From: JBHGYD01 sp041920415
GTDB taxonomy: Bacteria > Bacillota > Bacilli > Bacillales > Anoxybacillaceae
Reading direction: 5' to 3'
Assembly (NCBI GenBank): GCA_041920415.1
Contig: JBHGYD010000024.1
Coordinates: 1-35,395, forward strand
Length of the DNA: 35,395 nucleotides
The position numbers were made by a program, and so were the translations under genes. Shown piece by piece: positions 23,321-31,316 of the stretch. Position 1 is the first letter of the stretch. Each line of letters begins with the position of its first letter. The notes under the pieces were generated by a model. It worked only from the letters and a program-made list of their open reading frames with translations, was not told the origin of the DNA and searched no databases.

Positions 23321-23725
23321 ATGATTGAAATTCCTTCTCGCCTTGAGGGGCAAACGTTTCGCTTATACAAGTTGGAACAAGAACTGAAGCCGCTTGGTTA
23401 TACAATCGGAGGGAATTGGGACTATGACCACGGTTCCTTTGACTACAAAATCGATGATGAAGTCGGTTATCAATTTTTGCGTGTTCCGTTTGAAGCGGTT
23501 GACGGTCAACTTGATTCAAACGGAACGACGGTAAAGCTAGGAAGACCGTATTTGCTGTCACACAAATATCAAATCGGTTTAGATGACAATGTTCATATTA
23601 GAAATTTAGGCGCTTCCTTCGATCAGTTTTCTGAACCGCAAGACCCGGATGCACAGTTTCCAGAAAAATATGTGAGCGTAGGGAAAGCACTTGTGAAAGA
23701 ATTAGAAAACCGCTTACTCGATTAA
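23321..23725 (+). CDS. yugN: YugN-like family protein
   Basis: Cytoplasmic protein of unknown function, 134 residues, starting MIEIPSRLEGQTFRLYKLEQ. Characteristic segments are GYTIGGNWDYDHGSFDYKID and a repeated aromatic/acidic pattern through YQFLRVPFEAVDGQLD. GGGGG precedes ATG 23321. It converges on yugO, with stop codons overlapping by 4 nt (23722-23725), so neither has space for its own terminator. Order pgi-yugN-yugO is conserved with B. subtilis. Confidence 0.88.
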   Translation: MIEIPSRLEGQTFRLYKLEQELKPLGYTIGGNWDYDHGSFDYKIDDEVGYQFLRVPFEAVDGQLDSNGTTVKLGRPYLLSHKYQIGLDDNVHIRNLGASFDQFSEPQDPDAQFPEKYVSVGKALVKELENRLLD

Positions 23726-24717
23726 GACGTTAGAACAAATAGTCGGTCATGTTGTTCAATGACAAAATTAGGAGAAGGGTTCATATAAGCCGCTTCTCCT
23801 CTAATAATTCCAATAAGAAGAATGTGTTTACGTAACAGTACTTGACTGCTTTGGAAAAACGTATTCCCAACCAATTCATTAGGAACATCTATGAGTTGCA
23901 ATTTGCTTCCTTCTACTTGATGCAATAACTGTTCAATTGTTTGGGCGATTCCTGGCGATTGGATGCTATTAATCATGGTAAAGCTTGACAGTAAATTGGT
24001 TTGAATCACTTCATCCGCTCCAGCTCGTTTGGCGTTGTTTACTTGTTGGGACGTAAGAATTTCAATAATCGCATAAATGTGTGGATTCAATCCTTTTATC
24101 GCCAATAAGGTTAAAATGGCATTCATATCGGCCTCTGTTTCGGTTTTATGTTGATCGGCTGTAATGACTACCACTTTTGCTCTCTGGACATTTGCTTTCT
24201 GTAAAACATGATCATACGTTGGATTTCCTTTTATAAAATGAACGTTTTTGTTCGATATCGGGAGTCTGTCTAACGTTTCATCAATAATGACAAAAGATGC
24301 AAAAGGATTCAGCACTGTTAATTGGTTAAGCAACTCCCGTCCTCGTTCATTCCAACCGATAATAATGGTATGTCCTTCTTTTGAATAAGCTAACTTGCCA
24401 TCTAGCAACGCATTTTCTTTTGAGACAGCCGAAGCGGATAAAATAGCAAAATAAGCTGAAATAAAGCCGGTACCTAATAAAATCAGTGAAATCCCAACAA
24501 ACTTACCAGCGGTTGTTTTAGGAACGAAATCGCCATATCCGACTGTTGCTGCCGTGACAATGGCCCACCATATGCCATCAAAAAAAGTACGGTATGTTTT
24601 TGGTTCAATAAAATGAATGAGCAAACCGAATGAAAGAATAATCACACTACCTGTAAGCAACATTCGCAAAAATAAAGGGAGCCGAAAATAAGCACTTATT
24701 ACATCTACACTTTTCAT
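23722..24717 (-). CDS. yugO: Potassium channel with RCK domain (YugO)
   Basis: Two-helix K+ channel subunit of 331 residues. TM1 is near residues 15-37, the pore loop carries the selectivity filter TVGYGD at 58-63, and TM2 is near 72-95. The cytoplasmic RCK/TrkA-N domain starts at about 113 (HTIIIGWNERGRELL) and a TrkA-C-like end finishes the protein. B. subtilis YugO is the channel behind electrical signalling in biofilms. GGAGGAAAG precedes ATG 24717. B. subtilis has the partner mstX near yugO; I find no mstX-like ORF here. Confidence 0.94.
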   Translation of the reverse strand: MKSVDVISAYFRLPLFLRMLLTGSVIILSFGLLIHFIEPKTYRTFFDGIWWAIVTAATVGYGDFVPKTTAGKFVGISLILLGTGFISAYFAILSASAVSKENALLDGKLAYSKEGHTIIIGWNERGRELLNQLTVLNPFASFVIIDETLDRLPISNKNVHFIKGNPTYDHVLQKANVQRAKVVVITADQHKTETEADMNAILTLLAIKGLNPHIYAIIEILTSQQVNNAKRAGADEVIQTNLLSSFTMINSIQSPGIAQTIEQLLHQVEGSKLQLIDVPNELVGNTFFQSSQVLLRKHILLIGIIRGEAAYMNPSPNFVIEQHDRLFVLTS

Positions 24718-24834
24718 TTCTTTCCTCCAAAATGCATCATTGTTATGACTAGTTTGCGCAATTTCACTTTTTTCTTGTATAAATTTTCCTCAATTACGAA
24801 CACTAAAAATAAACGATACAAGGAGGGGGTTGAC

Positions 24835-25017
24835 ATGGATATGAATCGCGTGAAACAAATTATCTCGTCTCCTGCCGATATTCCCGTTCATTATCATGGC
24901 GTATCAGTATGGATTGATAGCTATGATGAAAAAAATGGAACAGCCACTGTGCATATGCGTGATGGCCATCTTCATGAGAAGAGAGAAGTACCTGTTGAAG
25001 AACTAGAGGAAGCATAA
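24835..25017 (+). CDS. sspH: Small acid-soluble spore protein, H type
   Basis: Minor SASP made in the forespore late in sporulation, 60 residues. MDMNRVKQIISSPADIPVHY is the family start (MxxxRVKQI), followed by the G-x-x-V-W-I and acidic C-terminal V-P-V-E-E-L parts. AGGAGGGGG lies 5 nt before ATG 24835; ATG 24841 is an alternative. Divergent from yugO. A sporulation-sigma promoter is expected, but I could not find elements at correct spacing. Confidence 0.88.
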   Translation: MDMNRVKQIISSPADIPVHYHGVSVWIDSYDEKNGTATVHMRDGHLHEKREVPVEELEEA

Positions 25018-25018
25018 G

Positions 25019-25044
25019 AAAACGCCTTGTCAGGGCGTTTTTTT
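25019..25044 (+). terminator. Terminator after sspH
   Basis: AAAACGCC pairs with GGCGTTTT across a 7-nt loop, followed by a T run. It begins 2 nt after the sspH stop. Confidence 0.92.
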
Positions 25045-25099
25045 ATGCTTTGTTTAATTTTTGTAGATGTTTCCTATAATGGTTGACAGGAGGGATTGT

Positions 25100-25363
25100 A
25101 TGAACATTGAACAAGCAGAAGAAATTTTTAATGATTATGGATACGCATCGTTGTTTCAACATATTCGCTATCCGATGATGTTATCGGGAGAGCTGGATGA
25201 TGTTGATTCTGATATGTTAGAACATTTTTTAGACGTTTATTCTCTTGAGGAAGTAGAGGATGTTGTCGAGTTTATTTGTTATTTTCGCATTTTCAAAGCA
25301 TTTTGGCTAAAAGCGTATCGTGAAGAACAGAGTACAATAGCGGCATGGAGCTTTCCATGGTAA
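25100..25363 (+). CDS. Small acidic hypothetical protein, 87 residues
   Basis: I do not recognise the family. The protein begins MNIEQAEEIFNDYGYASLFQ, is strongly acidic in the middle (LDDVDSDMLEHFLDVYSLEE) and ends in an aromatic-rich segment (IFKAFWLKAYREEQ). It is predicted helical and cytoplasmic, without metal motifs or membrane helices. AGGAGGGA precedes ATG 25100. It lies downstream of sspH but beyond its terminator, so it is probably expressed separately. Confidence 0.75.
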   Translation: MNIEQAEEIFNDYGYASLFQHIRYPMMLSGELDDVDSDMLEHFLDVYSLEEVEDVVEFICYFRIFKAFWLKAYREEQSTIAAWSFPW

Positions 25364-25502
25364 GGGGTTATGAAACATTCGAAACGGTTCAATAAAATTG
25401 CTTCAAAAGGAACGAACCAAGTTTGTTTCAAATTTTTACGTTCATTTTGATTTTCCTCATCCGGTTTTAGTTAAAAGGAAGGATACTGTAGAATTTTACG
25501 AC

Positions 25503-25553
25503 AAAGAGAGTGACTGCTACAAATGATGAACAGCCATTCTATCACTCTCTTTT
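25503..25553 (+). terminator. Terminator in the 25364-25634 gap
   Basis: AAAGAGAGTGA (25503-25513) pairs with TCACTCTCTTTT (25542-25553). I saw no gene in the rest of this roughly 270-nt gap. Confidence 0.75.
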
Positions 25554-25634
25554 AGATAGGAATCAAAACGGAGATATTTCTAGCAATATTGTTAAAAATA
25601 TATGATAATACAATAGGAAAGAGGTGAAATCATC

Positions 25635-27620
25635 ATGGAGAAAGTAGGGCGAAACGATCTTTGTCCATGTGGAAGCGGAAAAAAGTATAAAAAATGCTGT
25701 GGAAAACATCAAGATGTTGTGTTTATTAATGAAATTATCATGCAAGAAGTACTCGAATTACAAAATGATATTATGCATTATGCGTTAACGTATTATGAAG
25801 AGGAACTAGGGAGCTTTTTGATGCGGCGAACAAACCATTTTTTGCTTGATCGGGAGTTTGAAGCCGCTTTTATGTTTTATATTACCCATTGGGCGCTGTT
25901 TTGTGAACCGTTTGTGAATGGCAGAACGATTATTGCTGATTACATTCAAAAGCATGTTTCACGCATAAAGCGGCCGGCTGTTCGCAGCATCCTTCAGTCA
26001 TGGAGCGATGTCGTTCCATCATTTACGCGCATTGTTGAAAAAGAATCATCTGATCGCGTTGTGGTAGAAGATATCCTATCAAATGAACGAAAGAATGTAA
26101 CAATCGTAATAGACGATCAAAAACTAGAAATTGGTAGTCTGCTTATTGGACTGCTTGTGCCTATGGGAGCGACGTATACGTTTTTCCCTACTTGTGTAGA
26201 ACTTGAAGAAAAAGTAGCCGCTCCGATTATTGAACAAATCAAAAAGAAATTTGAGCAACAACCTACGGTGTCCTCTCATGAATTTGTCGCTACTTCGTTT
26301 CCAGAGTTACTTTACGAATGTTTCCCTCGACCGCTAAGTGAAAGCTTTACATTGGACGAGCTTCGCTGGGAACATCCAATCCATGAGGTGACGGCACATC
26401 TTTTAGAAAAGAAAATGAACGAAAGACATGGAGAAGAGACTCTTACTAAATTAGCGCTTATATTATGGCATACGTATTGCGATTTAGAAAAACCAGTAAT
26501 CAAAAAACCGAAGCTTTATGCTGCAGCCGTACATTATTTAGTAATTACGACTACTATTCCATACAAAGTGGTAACGCAAAAAGAAATTGCCGAATATTAT
26601 GGAGTGTCAAGCGTCAGTTTGTCCGCAAAATACCGGGAAATGGAAGATGTGCTAGCCGATTTTATCGAACAAGCGTATGAGAAGATGGAAGACTTAGACA
26701 TTGATGATTTTGATGACACGGAAGATATGACTTCTACGTTTAATCCGTTTCAACACTCTCGGCTTTCGACAGAACGGGAATTACGCAAAGTTCATCGTGC
26801 CGTGCAAGGGAAAGATTTCTCGTCGATGCAAGAAGCGAACAAATATATCGAAGCTGCTATTAACAGCGAAGAAGATGACCGTGCCGTTCTCTCACCAAAA
26901 GAGAGTGCGCAAGAGTTGCTGTATGATGCGTTTAAAGAAACGAACCGTAAAAAACGGCTAGAGTTAGCGCGCAAGGCGTTGAATATTTATCCAAATATTC
27001 CTGATGCCTATAATATTTTAGGTGAAGAAGCAGTGACGCTCAAAGAAGCGGCTGATTATTATAAAAAAGGAATGGAAGTGGGCGAGAAAGACCTTGGAAA
27101 GCGATTTTTCCGGGAAAATAAAGGCCATTTTTGGGGAACGGTCGAAACGCGCCCATACATGCGAGCAAAAGCGAATTACGCCCAAACGCTTTGGCTATTA
27201 GGAGAAAAAGAAAAAGCAATCGAACAATATGAACAACTGCTCAACTTAAATCCAAATGACAACCAAGGTATTCGTTATTTATTGCTTCCTGCCTACCTTG
27301 AGCTCAAAAGATATAATGAAGCTGAGGAGTTAATGGAGCAATACGATGAACCAACGGCAATAATGGCGTACAATCGCTTACTATTAGCGTATCTCAAATA
27401 CGGTCTTCATGAAGAAATGGAAGACTTGTTGGATCAAGCCATCGACAGCAATCCTTATGTCATCAATTATTTGCTGAAAAAGAAACGAGTACCTTCTTAT
27501 GATCCGCCGTTTTTTGGTTTAGGCGATGAAAACGAAGCGATCGTCTACGCCAAAGATCACCTTCATCTTTGGCAGCAAGAACGTGAACTTCTTAAATGGC
27601 TTCGAACGATTGCGCGCTAA
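25635..27620 (+). CDS. SEC-C zinc-motif protein with a TFIIB-like helical segment and TPR repeats
   Basis: Large cytoplasmic protein of 661 residues with an unusual layout. Residues 5-23 are a SecA-type SEC-C zinc motif (C10, C12, C21, C22). A long domain of unknown type follows. Around 294-340 is a segment (KLYAAAVHYLVITT, then TQKEIAEYYGVSSVSLSAKYREM) very like the last cyclin-fold helices of archaeal/eukaryotic TFIIB. An acidic linker (DLDIDDFDDTED) lies near 353-364. From about 440 to 600 are TPR-type helices (RLELARKALNIYPNIPDAYN and KAIEQYEQLLNLNPNDNQGI) that recall the ST7 family. AGAGGTGA precedes ATG 25635. It is monocistronic. The role is unknown; a protein- or nucleic-acid-binding adaptor is plausible. 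Confidence 0.8.
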   Translation: MEKVGRNDLCPCGSGKKYKKCCGKHQDVVFINEIIMQEVLELQNDIMHYALTYYEEELGSFLMRRTNHFLLDREFEAAFMFYITHWALFCEPFVNGRTIIADYIQKHVSRIKRPAVRSILQSWSDVVPSFTRIVEKESSDRVVVEDILSNERKNVTIVIDDQKLEIGSLLIGLLVPMGATYTFFPTCVELEEKVAAPIIEQIKKKFEQQPTVSSHEFVATSFPELLYECFPRPLSESFTLDELRWEHPIHEVTAHLLEKKMNERHGEETLTKLALILWHTYCDLEKPVIKKPKLYAAAVHYLVITTTIPYKVVTQKEIAEYYGVSSVSLSAKYREMEDVLADFIEQAYEKMEDLDIDDFDDTEDMTSTFNPFQHSRLSTERELRKVHRAVQGKDFSSMQEANKYIEAAINSEEDDRAVLSPKESAQELLYDAFKETNRKKRLELARKALNIYPNIPDAYNILGEEAVTLKEAADYYKKGMEVGEKDLGKRFFRENKGHFWGTVETRPYMRAKANYAQTLWLLGEKEKAIEQYEQLLNLNPNDNQGIRYLLLPAYLELKRYNEAEELMEQYDEPTAIMAYNRLLLAYLKYGLHEEMEDLLDQAIDSNPYVINYLLKKKRVPSYDPPFFGLGDENEAIVYAKDHLHLWQQERELLKWLRTIAR

Positions 27621-27643
27621 AAGAGAATAAGCTACCGATGCAT

Positions 27644-27684
27644 AAAAAACGGGACACAGACTATGTTTTGGCGTTCCGTTTTTT
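27644..27684. terminator. Terminator between the SEC-C/TPR gene and the MFS gene
   Basis: AAAAAACGGGAC (27644-27655) pairs with GTTCCGTTTTTT (27673-27684) with one G-T pair. A/T flanks on both sides suit the convergent genes. Confidence 0.8.
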
Positions 27685-27723
27685 GCATACGTTACTAAAC
27701 TCCCTTCGATTGATACAGCATAC

Positions 27724-28914
27724 TTATTCGCCATATCTTGGGGTTCCCATTCTTTTATTCGTTCCTAAAATCCGTTTTGTTAATACAAGCGAACAACCTA
27801 AAAAGGCGATATCGACAAATCCATATACGGCATTATATCCCCCCACCGCAAGTAACACGCTTCCTAACATTGGTCCGCACGCCATTCCCATGTATCGGGA
27901 AAAATTATAGACACCGATAGCAGTTGATCGATTTGTTTGAAACACTTGTGTTAACAGTGTTGTTTGTACTGGCAAAGATGTTCCTAAGAATAAACCAAAT
28001 AGCATAATCGAAACGATGAGTAAAGGAATCGATACATGTGCGACGAAAAGGAATAAGAAAATGGCAAGGACGTTCAAATATGATGTGAAGACAATGACGT
28101 TTCGATCTTGAAAATAGCCCTGTATTCTCCCACCTAAAAAGCTTCCAATGACAATGAAAAGGGACATAGAAAGAAATATCATTCCTTTCTGTTCTGCTGG
28201 AAGTCGATATCGTTCGCTTAAGATGCTAGGTAAAAACACTAAAAAATTATATAAAGCATAATATTGAATAAACCCCAATAAAATGATGGACGAGCCAATC
28301 CGATTTTTTAGAATCATAACAAAATCACGCAGTTGGAAACGTTCCATCGCTCCTGTTTCTGGCTTTGTTTCTTTTAGGAAAACGAAATTACAAACAAATA
28401 TGATGAGCCCTGCAAGAACTAAAACAAGAAACACTGCATGAAAATTGAATCTTCCACCGAGAAAACCACCTACAATCGGACCGACGACAGGCCCGAGCGA
28501 AACCATCATTTGAAACGTGCCCATCGCCTTTCCGCGTGCCTTTCCTTCAAACAGATCTCCAATAACGGTGGCTGCTACAACCGAACCGGCCGCAATTCCG
28601 ATTGCTTGTAAGGCACGGAAAAAGAGCAGCATGTAGATGGAATTTGAAAAAAAGCAGCCAAGCGATGCTAACGTGTAAAGGAAAATACCAAACAAAATAA
28701 CGTTTCGACGACCTTTTGTGTCCGTTAAAGGACCGTAAACGGTTTGCATTAATGCTAAAAACAGTGTAAAGATAGAAATCGTCAAATTCACTAAAAACGA
28801 GGATGTTCCAAAATCTTTTGTGACTTCTGGTAAAATAGGGGTATAAATCGTTTGCGTAAAGGGACCAAGAAACGCAGCAAGCGATACTAAATAAACGATG
28901 AACGTTCGATTCAT
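27724..28914 (-). CDS. MFS drug exporter, DHA1 (Bcr/CflA-like)
   Basis: Twelve-helix proton-driven exporter of 396 residues. The first half has the DHA1 signature: YTPILPEVTKDFGTSSFLVN after helix 1, GPLTDTKGRRNV between helices 2 and 3 (motif A), and RALQAIGIAAGSVVAATVIGD in helix 4. The antiporter motif C follows in helix 5 (SLGPVVGPIVGGFLGG). The substrate is unknown. AAAGGAGAAGATAG precedes ATG 28914. Divergent from a GNAT acetyltransferase gene across a gap holding a 12-bp palindrome, a common layout for resistance genes with a shared regulator. Confidence 0.88.
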   Translation of the reverse strand: MNRTFIVYLVSLAAFLGPFTQTIYTPILPEVTKDFGTSSFLVNLTISIFTLFLALMQTVYGPLTDTKGRRNVILFGIFLYTLASLGCFFSNSIYMLLFFRALQAIGIAAGSVVAATVIGDLFEGKARGKAMGTFQMMVSLGPVVGPIVGGFLGGRFNFHAVFLVLVLAGLIIFVCNFVFLKETKPETGAMERFQLRDFVMILKNRIGSSIILLGFIQYYALYNFLVFLPSILSERYRLPAEQKGMIFLSMSLFIVIGSFLGGRIQGYFQDRNVIVFTSYLNVLAIFLFLFVAHVSIPLLIVSIMLFGLFLGTSLPVQTTLLTQVFQTNRSTAIGVYNFSRYMGMACGPMLGSVLLAVGGYNAVYGFVDIAFLGCSLVLTKRILGTNKRMGTPRYGE

Positions 28915-28951
28915 CTATCTTCTCCTTTCTACATACTGAAACCGAAAAATG

Positions 28952-28963
28952 ATACTTAAGTAT
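28952..28963. promoter_or_regulatory. Palindrome between divergent MFS and GNAT genes
   Basis: ATACTTAAGTAT is a perfect 12-bp palindrome in the 103-nt intergenic region. Possible operator for a dimeric repressor; no regulator gene is adjacent. Confidence 0.4.
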
Positions 28964-29017
28964 GTTCTCTTTCCATCGATTTTTGCAAGTAAAAAGCATT
29001 AAGAGGAGTGGAACACA

Positions 29018-29521
29018 ATGAATGAAGAAATGGTGATTAGAGAGGCAACTAGAGAAGATTTACAAGCCATTGTCGATATATACAATGAAACGATCCCAAC
29101 GAGAATGGTGACAGCGGATATAGAACCGGTGACAGTGGAGAGCAGGGAAGCGTGGTTTTTGGAACATCATCCGGATTTCCGACCGCTATGGGTTGTCGAA
29201 ATAAACGGACATGTATGCGCATGGCTTAGTTTTCAATCATTCTATGGAAGACCAGCTTATCGGCATACAGCGGAAATTAGCATTTATATCGCCAAGACAT
29301 ATCGAGGAAAAGGGATAGGAAAGCAATTGGTGCAAAAAGCGATTGACGAATGTCCAAGACTTCAGATTAAAACGTTACTCGGGTTTATTTTTGCCCATAA
29401 TGAGCCAAGCTTGCGGCTCTTTTCTCACTTTGGATTTGAAACATGGGGGCATTTACCGAAAGTTGCTGAGTTAGACGGCATCGAACGAGATTTAGTCATT
29501 GTCGGAAAAAGAATTGTATAG
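29018..29521 (+). CDS. GNAT N-acetyltransferase, phosphinothricin-acetyltransferase-like
   Basis: Acetyl-CoA-dependent N-acetyltransferase of 167 residues. Residues 5-30 (VIREATREDLQAIVDIYNET) start the fold as in the Pat/YncA group that acetylates phosphinothricin or methionine analogues. The acetyl-CoA loop is RGKGIG at 96-101, and HNEPSLRLFSHFGFE is the usual C-terminal motif. AAGAGGAGTGG precedes ATG 29018. The natural substrate is unknown; related chromosomal enzymes detoxify methionine sulfoximine or sulfone. Confidence 0.88.
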   Translation: MNEEMVIREATREDLQAIVDIYNETIPTRMVTADIEPVTVESREAWFLEHHPDFRPLWVVEINGHVCAWLSFQSFYGRPAYRHTAEISIYIAKTYRGKGIGKQLVQKAIDECPRLQIKTLLGFIFAHNEPSLRLFSHFGFETWGHLPKVAELDGIERDLVIVGKRIV

Positions 29522-29579
29522 AATAGCCTCTTGTTGGACAATCGTAATAAAGAAAATACCGATGGAAAGAGGGAAGAGT

Positions 29580-29837
29580 ATGAACGTAATGCCGATTCGT
29601 CTATTTACGATTCAAGATGGAGAAGGTTTTGTCGCTGATGCGTTTCAATGTCCGGTAACGGGAAACTTGATTTATAAGTCCTCTGGAACGCCGGCTGTAA
29701 TCCCTTACGAAGAATTATCCGAAACGCAAAAACAACGTCTGCAAAAATACGGATTCAAGCGCTTGGAGTCGGCCGCGCCAACACATACAATCCACTCAGC
29801 GGACATGACCGTTGAAGAGTTGCTGCCGGAACAATAA
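29580..29837 (+). CDS. Hypothetical protein, 85 residues
   Basis: I do not recognise the family. The protein starts MNVMPIRLFTIQDGEGFVAD, contains a single cysteine in AFQCPVTGNLIYKSSG, and ends in an acidic helix (ADMTVEELLPEQ). It has no signal peptide, membrane helix or paired cysteines. AGAGGGAAGAG precedes ATG 29580; an earlier in-frame ATG at 29499 lies within the acetyltransferase gene and lacks a ribosome site. It follows that gene by 58 nt and may be co-transcribed. Confidence 0.7.
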   Translation: MNVMPIRLFTIQDGEGFVADAFQCPVTGNLIYKSSGTPAVIPYEELSETQKQRLQKYGFKRLESAAPTHTIHSADMTVEELLPEQ

Positions 29838-30100
29838 TATGTGGCACATTTCTATCGCATAATGGAGGAAGAGGGTGAACTTAAAGCATTTGACACGCCT
29901 AAACTAACATGATATATAGTTTTATCGTTATATATTGCGTTGAACAGAGCTGCCTCGCTATTTTTTGGGTCAGCGCTTCTTTTTTTCGAGTTACGTTGCT
30001 TGAGTGCGTGACCACATTTTGACCACGAGTTTACTAGTAAAAATTTAGTCAATGATGCGTCAACAATGTAAAACAGACAATTAAATGAAGGTAAAATAAG
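29838..30100. other. Intergenic region without a recognisable gene
   Basis: I find no supported coding region here. The minus-strand open frame across 29852-30241 runs through the tRNA and is an artefact. Short poly-T stretches near 29963 and 29981 are not preceded by convincing stems. Confidence 0.5.
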
Positions 30101-30127
30101 AAAAACCCTTGATATACAAGGGTTTTT
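30101..30127 (-). terminator. Terminator of tRNA-Ala
   Basis: AAAAACCCTTG (30101-30111) and CAAGGGTTTTT (30117-30127) form a perfect stem with a 5-nt loop. On the minus strand it follows the tRNA 3' end by 4 nt and runs into TTTTTCTTATTTT. Confidence 0.92.
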
Positions 30128-30131
30128 CCAA

Positions 30132-30204
30132 TGGAGCATACCGGGCTCGAACCGGTGACCTTCGCGCTGCCAGCACGACGCTCTCCCAACTGAGCTAATG
30201 CCCC
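30132..30204 (-). tRNA. tRNA-Ala, anticodon GGC
   Basis: 73 nt, CCA end not encoded. On the minus strand the acceptor GGGGCAT pairs with ATGCTCC (one G-T). The D arm is GCTC/GAGC with loop AGTTGGGA. The anticodon stem TCGTG/CGCGA encloses loop CTGGCAG with anticodon GGC. The T arm is CCGG-TTCGAGC-CCGG with GTTCGA-type loop bases. A single-gene transcription unit. Confidence 0.95.
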
Positions 30205-30212
30205 TCATGTAT

Positions 30213-30234
30213 AAATATTGATATATCAATATTT
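30213..30234. repeat. 22-bp perfect palindrome upstream of tRNA-Ala
   Basis: Each half is AAATATTGATA followed by its exact complement, with no spacer. It ends 9 nt before the tRNA 5' end, exactly where the promoter should be. Confidence 0.7.
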
Positions 30235-30360
30235 TGACCAATAATTGAAACGATTTGACCTTCTTACAGGGATTTTTCAGAAATTTTAATGTAATGTAGT
30301 CTGTCTGTATTGTATAGCGTTGTGTTAGGATATGTCAAGAGTGTTAGTATCAAGACAAGA

Positions 30361-30390
30361 GATAAAAAGGTCTTGCTATATGCAAGACCT
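30361..30390 (-). terminator. Orphan terminator, minus-strand orientation
   Basis: AGGTCTTGC (30368-30376) pairs with GCAAGACCT (30382-30390). Read leftward it is followed by TTTTATC. No intact minus-strand gene lies directly upstream of it, so it may be left from a deleted gene. Confidence 0.6.
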
Positions 30391-30445
30391 AAAGATTACA
30401 AATTGATTTAATTATTATAAACCTTAATTAAATTTTTTCTTTATA

Positions 30446-31046
30446 AGAGAGGTTGCTAAAAAATATAAAAAGGCGAGCGAATATACAACGATTACAGTTC
30501 CTTTTTATCGGGAAACGCCTCATGATCCTCCTGTCAACCAGATGCAATATATTGATCTTTATACATGGCTATGCGGCCATATTTTATTAAAAGCGGACAA
30601 AATGACGATGGCCCATTCGTTGGAATTGCGCATTCCGTTTTTAGATTGAAACGTATTTGAAGTAGCGGCCAAAATTGCCCCCCGAAAAGAAAACGGCCCA
30701 CAACACGACGAAATATATTTTGCGAAAAGCCGCAGCATTGTTCCAGACCATGTTTTACACCTCAAAAAATTAGGATTTTCGGTGCCTATTCGTTATTGGC
30801 TGAAAAATGAATGTATGATTGGGCGAAACACCTCATTAAAGCAAGCGTAACCGATCATTTATTTCATAAAGAAGTATTGTACGCTTGCTCGATGAACATG
30901 CCAGAAATAAAGTTGATCATAGCCAGAAAATTTGGACCGTCCTTGTTTTTATGACTTGGCATCAAGTATACGTAGAAAAGAAATACGATTTTACCAACTC
31001 GGCTCAAACAGACAAGCGGTGGCTTCTATCCAAATGGGGTGATTGA
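30446..31046 (+). pseudogene. Decayed C-terminal fragment of a glutamine-dependent asparagine synthetase
   Basis: A fragment of the synthetase domain of an AsnB/AsnO-type enzyme. In the frame starting at 30446 it reads VNQMQYIDLYTWLCGHILLK, then ADKMTMAHSLELRIPFLD, the conserved substrate-binding part. An in-frame TGA follows at once (about 30647). The frame then resumes with NVFEVAAKIAP, and later HLKKLGFSVPIRYWLKNE. After that frameshifts break it, and the recognisable end is TDKRWLLSKWGD with a stop at 31044-31046. The N-terminal glutaminase domain and the ATP-pyrophosphatase loop are missing. It cannot make a working enzyme. A terminator-like hairpin follows at 31067-31118. Confidence 0.85.
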
Positions 31047-31066
31047 CGAGGACTTGTCCATTGTCC

Positions 31067-31118
31067 AAAGAGAGGAAATCAAGGAGTTGTCCCGGAAGGC
31101 AACCGGGACACTCTCTTT
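31067..31118 (+). terminator. Terminator behind the asparagine synthetase remnant
   Basis: Outer arms AAAGAGAG (31067-31074) and CTCTCTTT (31111-31118) enclose an inner stem TGTCCCGG/CCGGGACA (31088-31110). The 31119-31316 stretch beyond holds nothing I can identify. Confidence 0.65.
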
Positions 31119-31316
31119 CAATTAGTGGAAACGTTAGGAGAGAGTTGGGCGATCAGTGATACAGATGTTTCTCCAAAGCCTCAAAGATGCTAATAACTCC
31201 TCTGTAAATTATAACACCCAAATTGCTTTATACACCATACCGTTCGTTCTCTTTCTCAAAAGGCCACCAAACGAAGTGCGGTAGTAGGGGTTAAAATGTT
31301 TCTTGATTTTACGTGT

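Noticed and set aside
24776..24805. Sigma-G promoter for sspH (TGTATA ... AACACTA)
   Set aside because: The elements are about 17 nt apart, longer than the usual 14-15, and the -10 is a weak match, so I did not list it.
28547..28999. 150-codon minus-strand frame overlapping the MFS gene start
   Set aside because: It is an out-of-frame shadow of the exporter gene, cysteine- and serine-rich, and without a ribosome site.
30132..30204. tRNA-Ala as the attachment site of the foreign-looking right-hand region
   Set aside because: The tRNA 3' end points left, away from the exporter module. No integrase gene and no repeated tRNA 3' fragment was seen to the right.
29852..30241. 129-codon minus-strand frame
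   Set aside because: It covers the whole tRNA-Ala gene and its terminator. The residues encoded by the tRNA (GISSVGRASCWQREGHRFEP) are a familiar tRNA mistranslation artefact.
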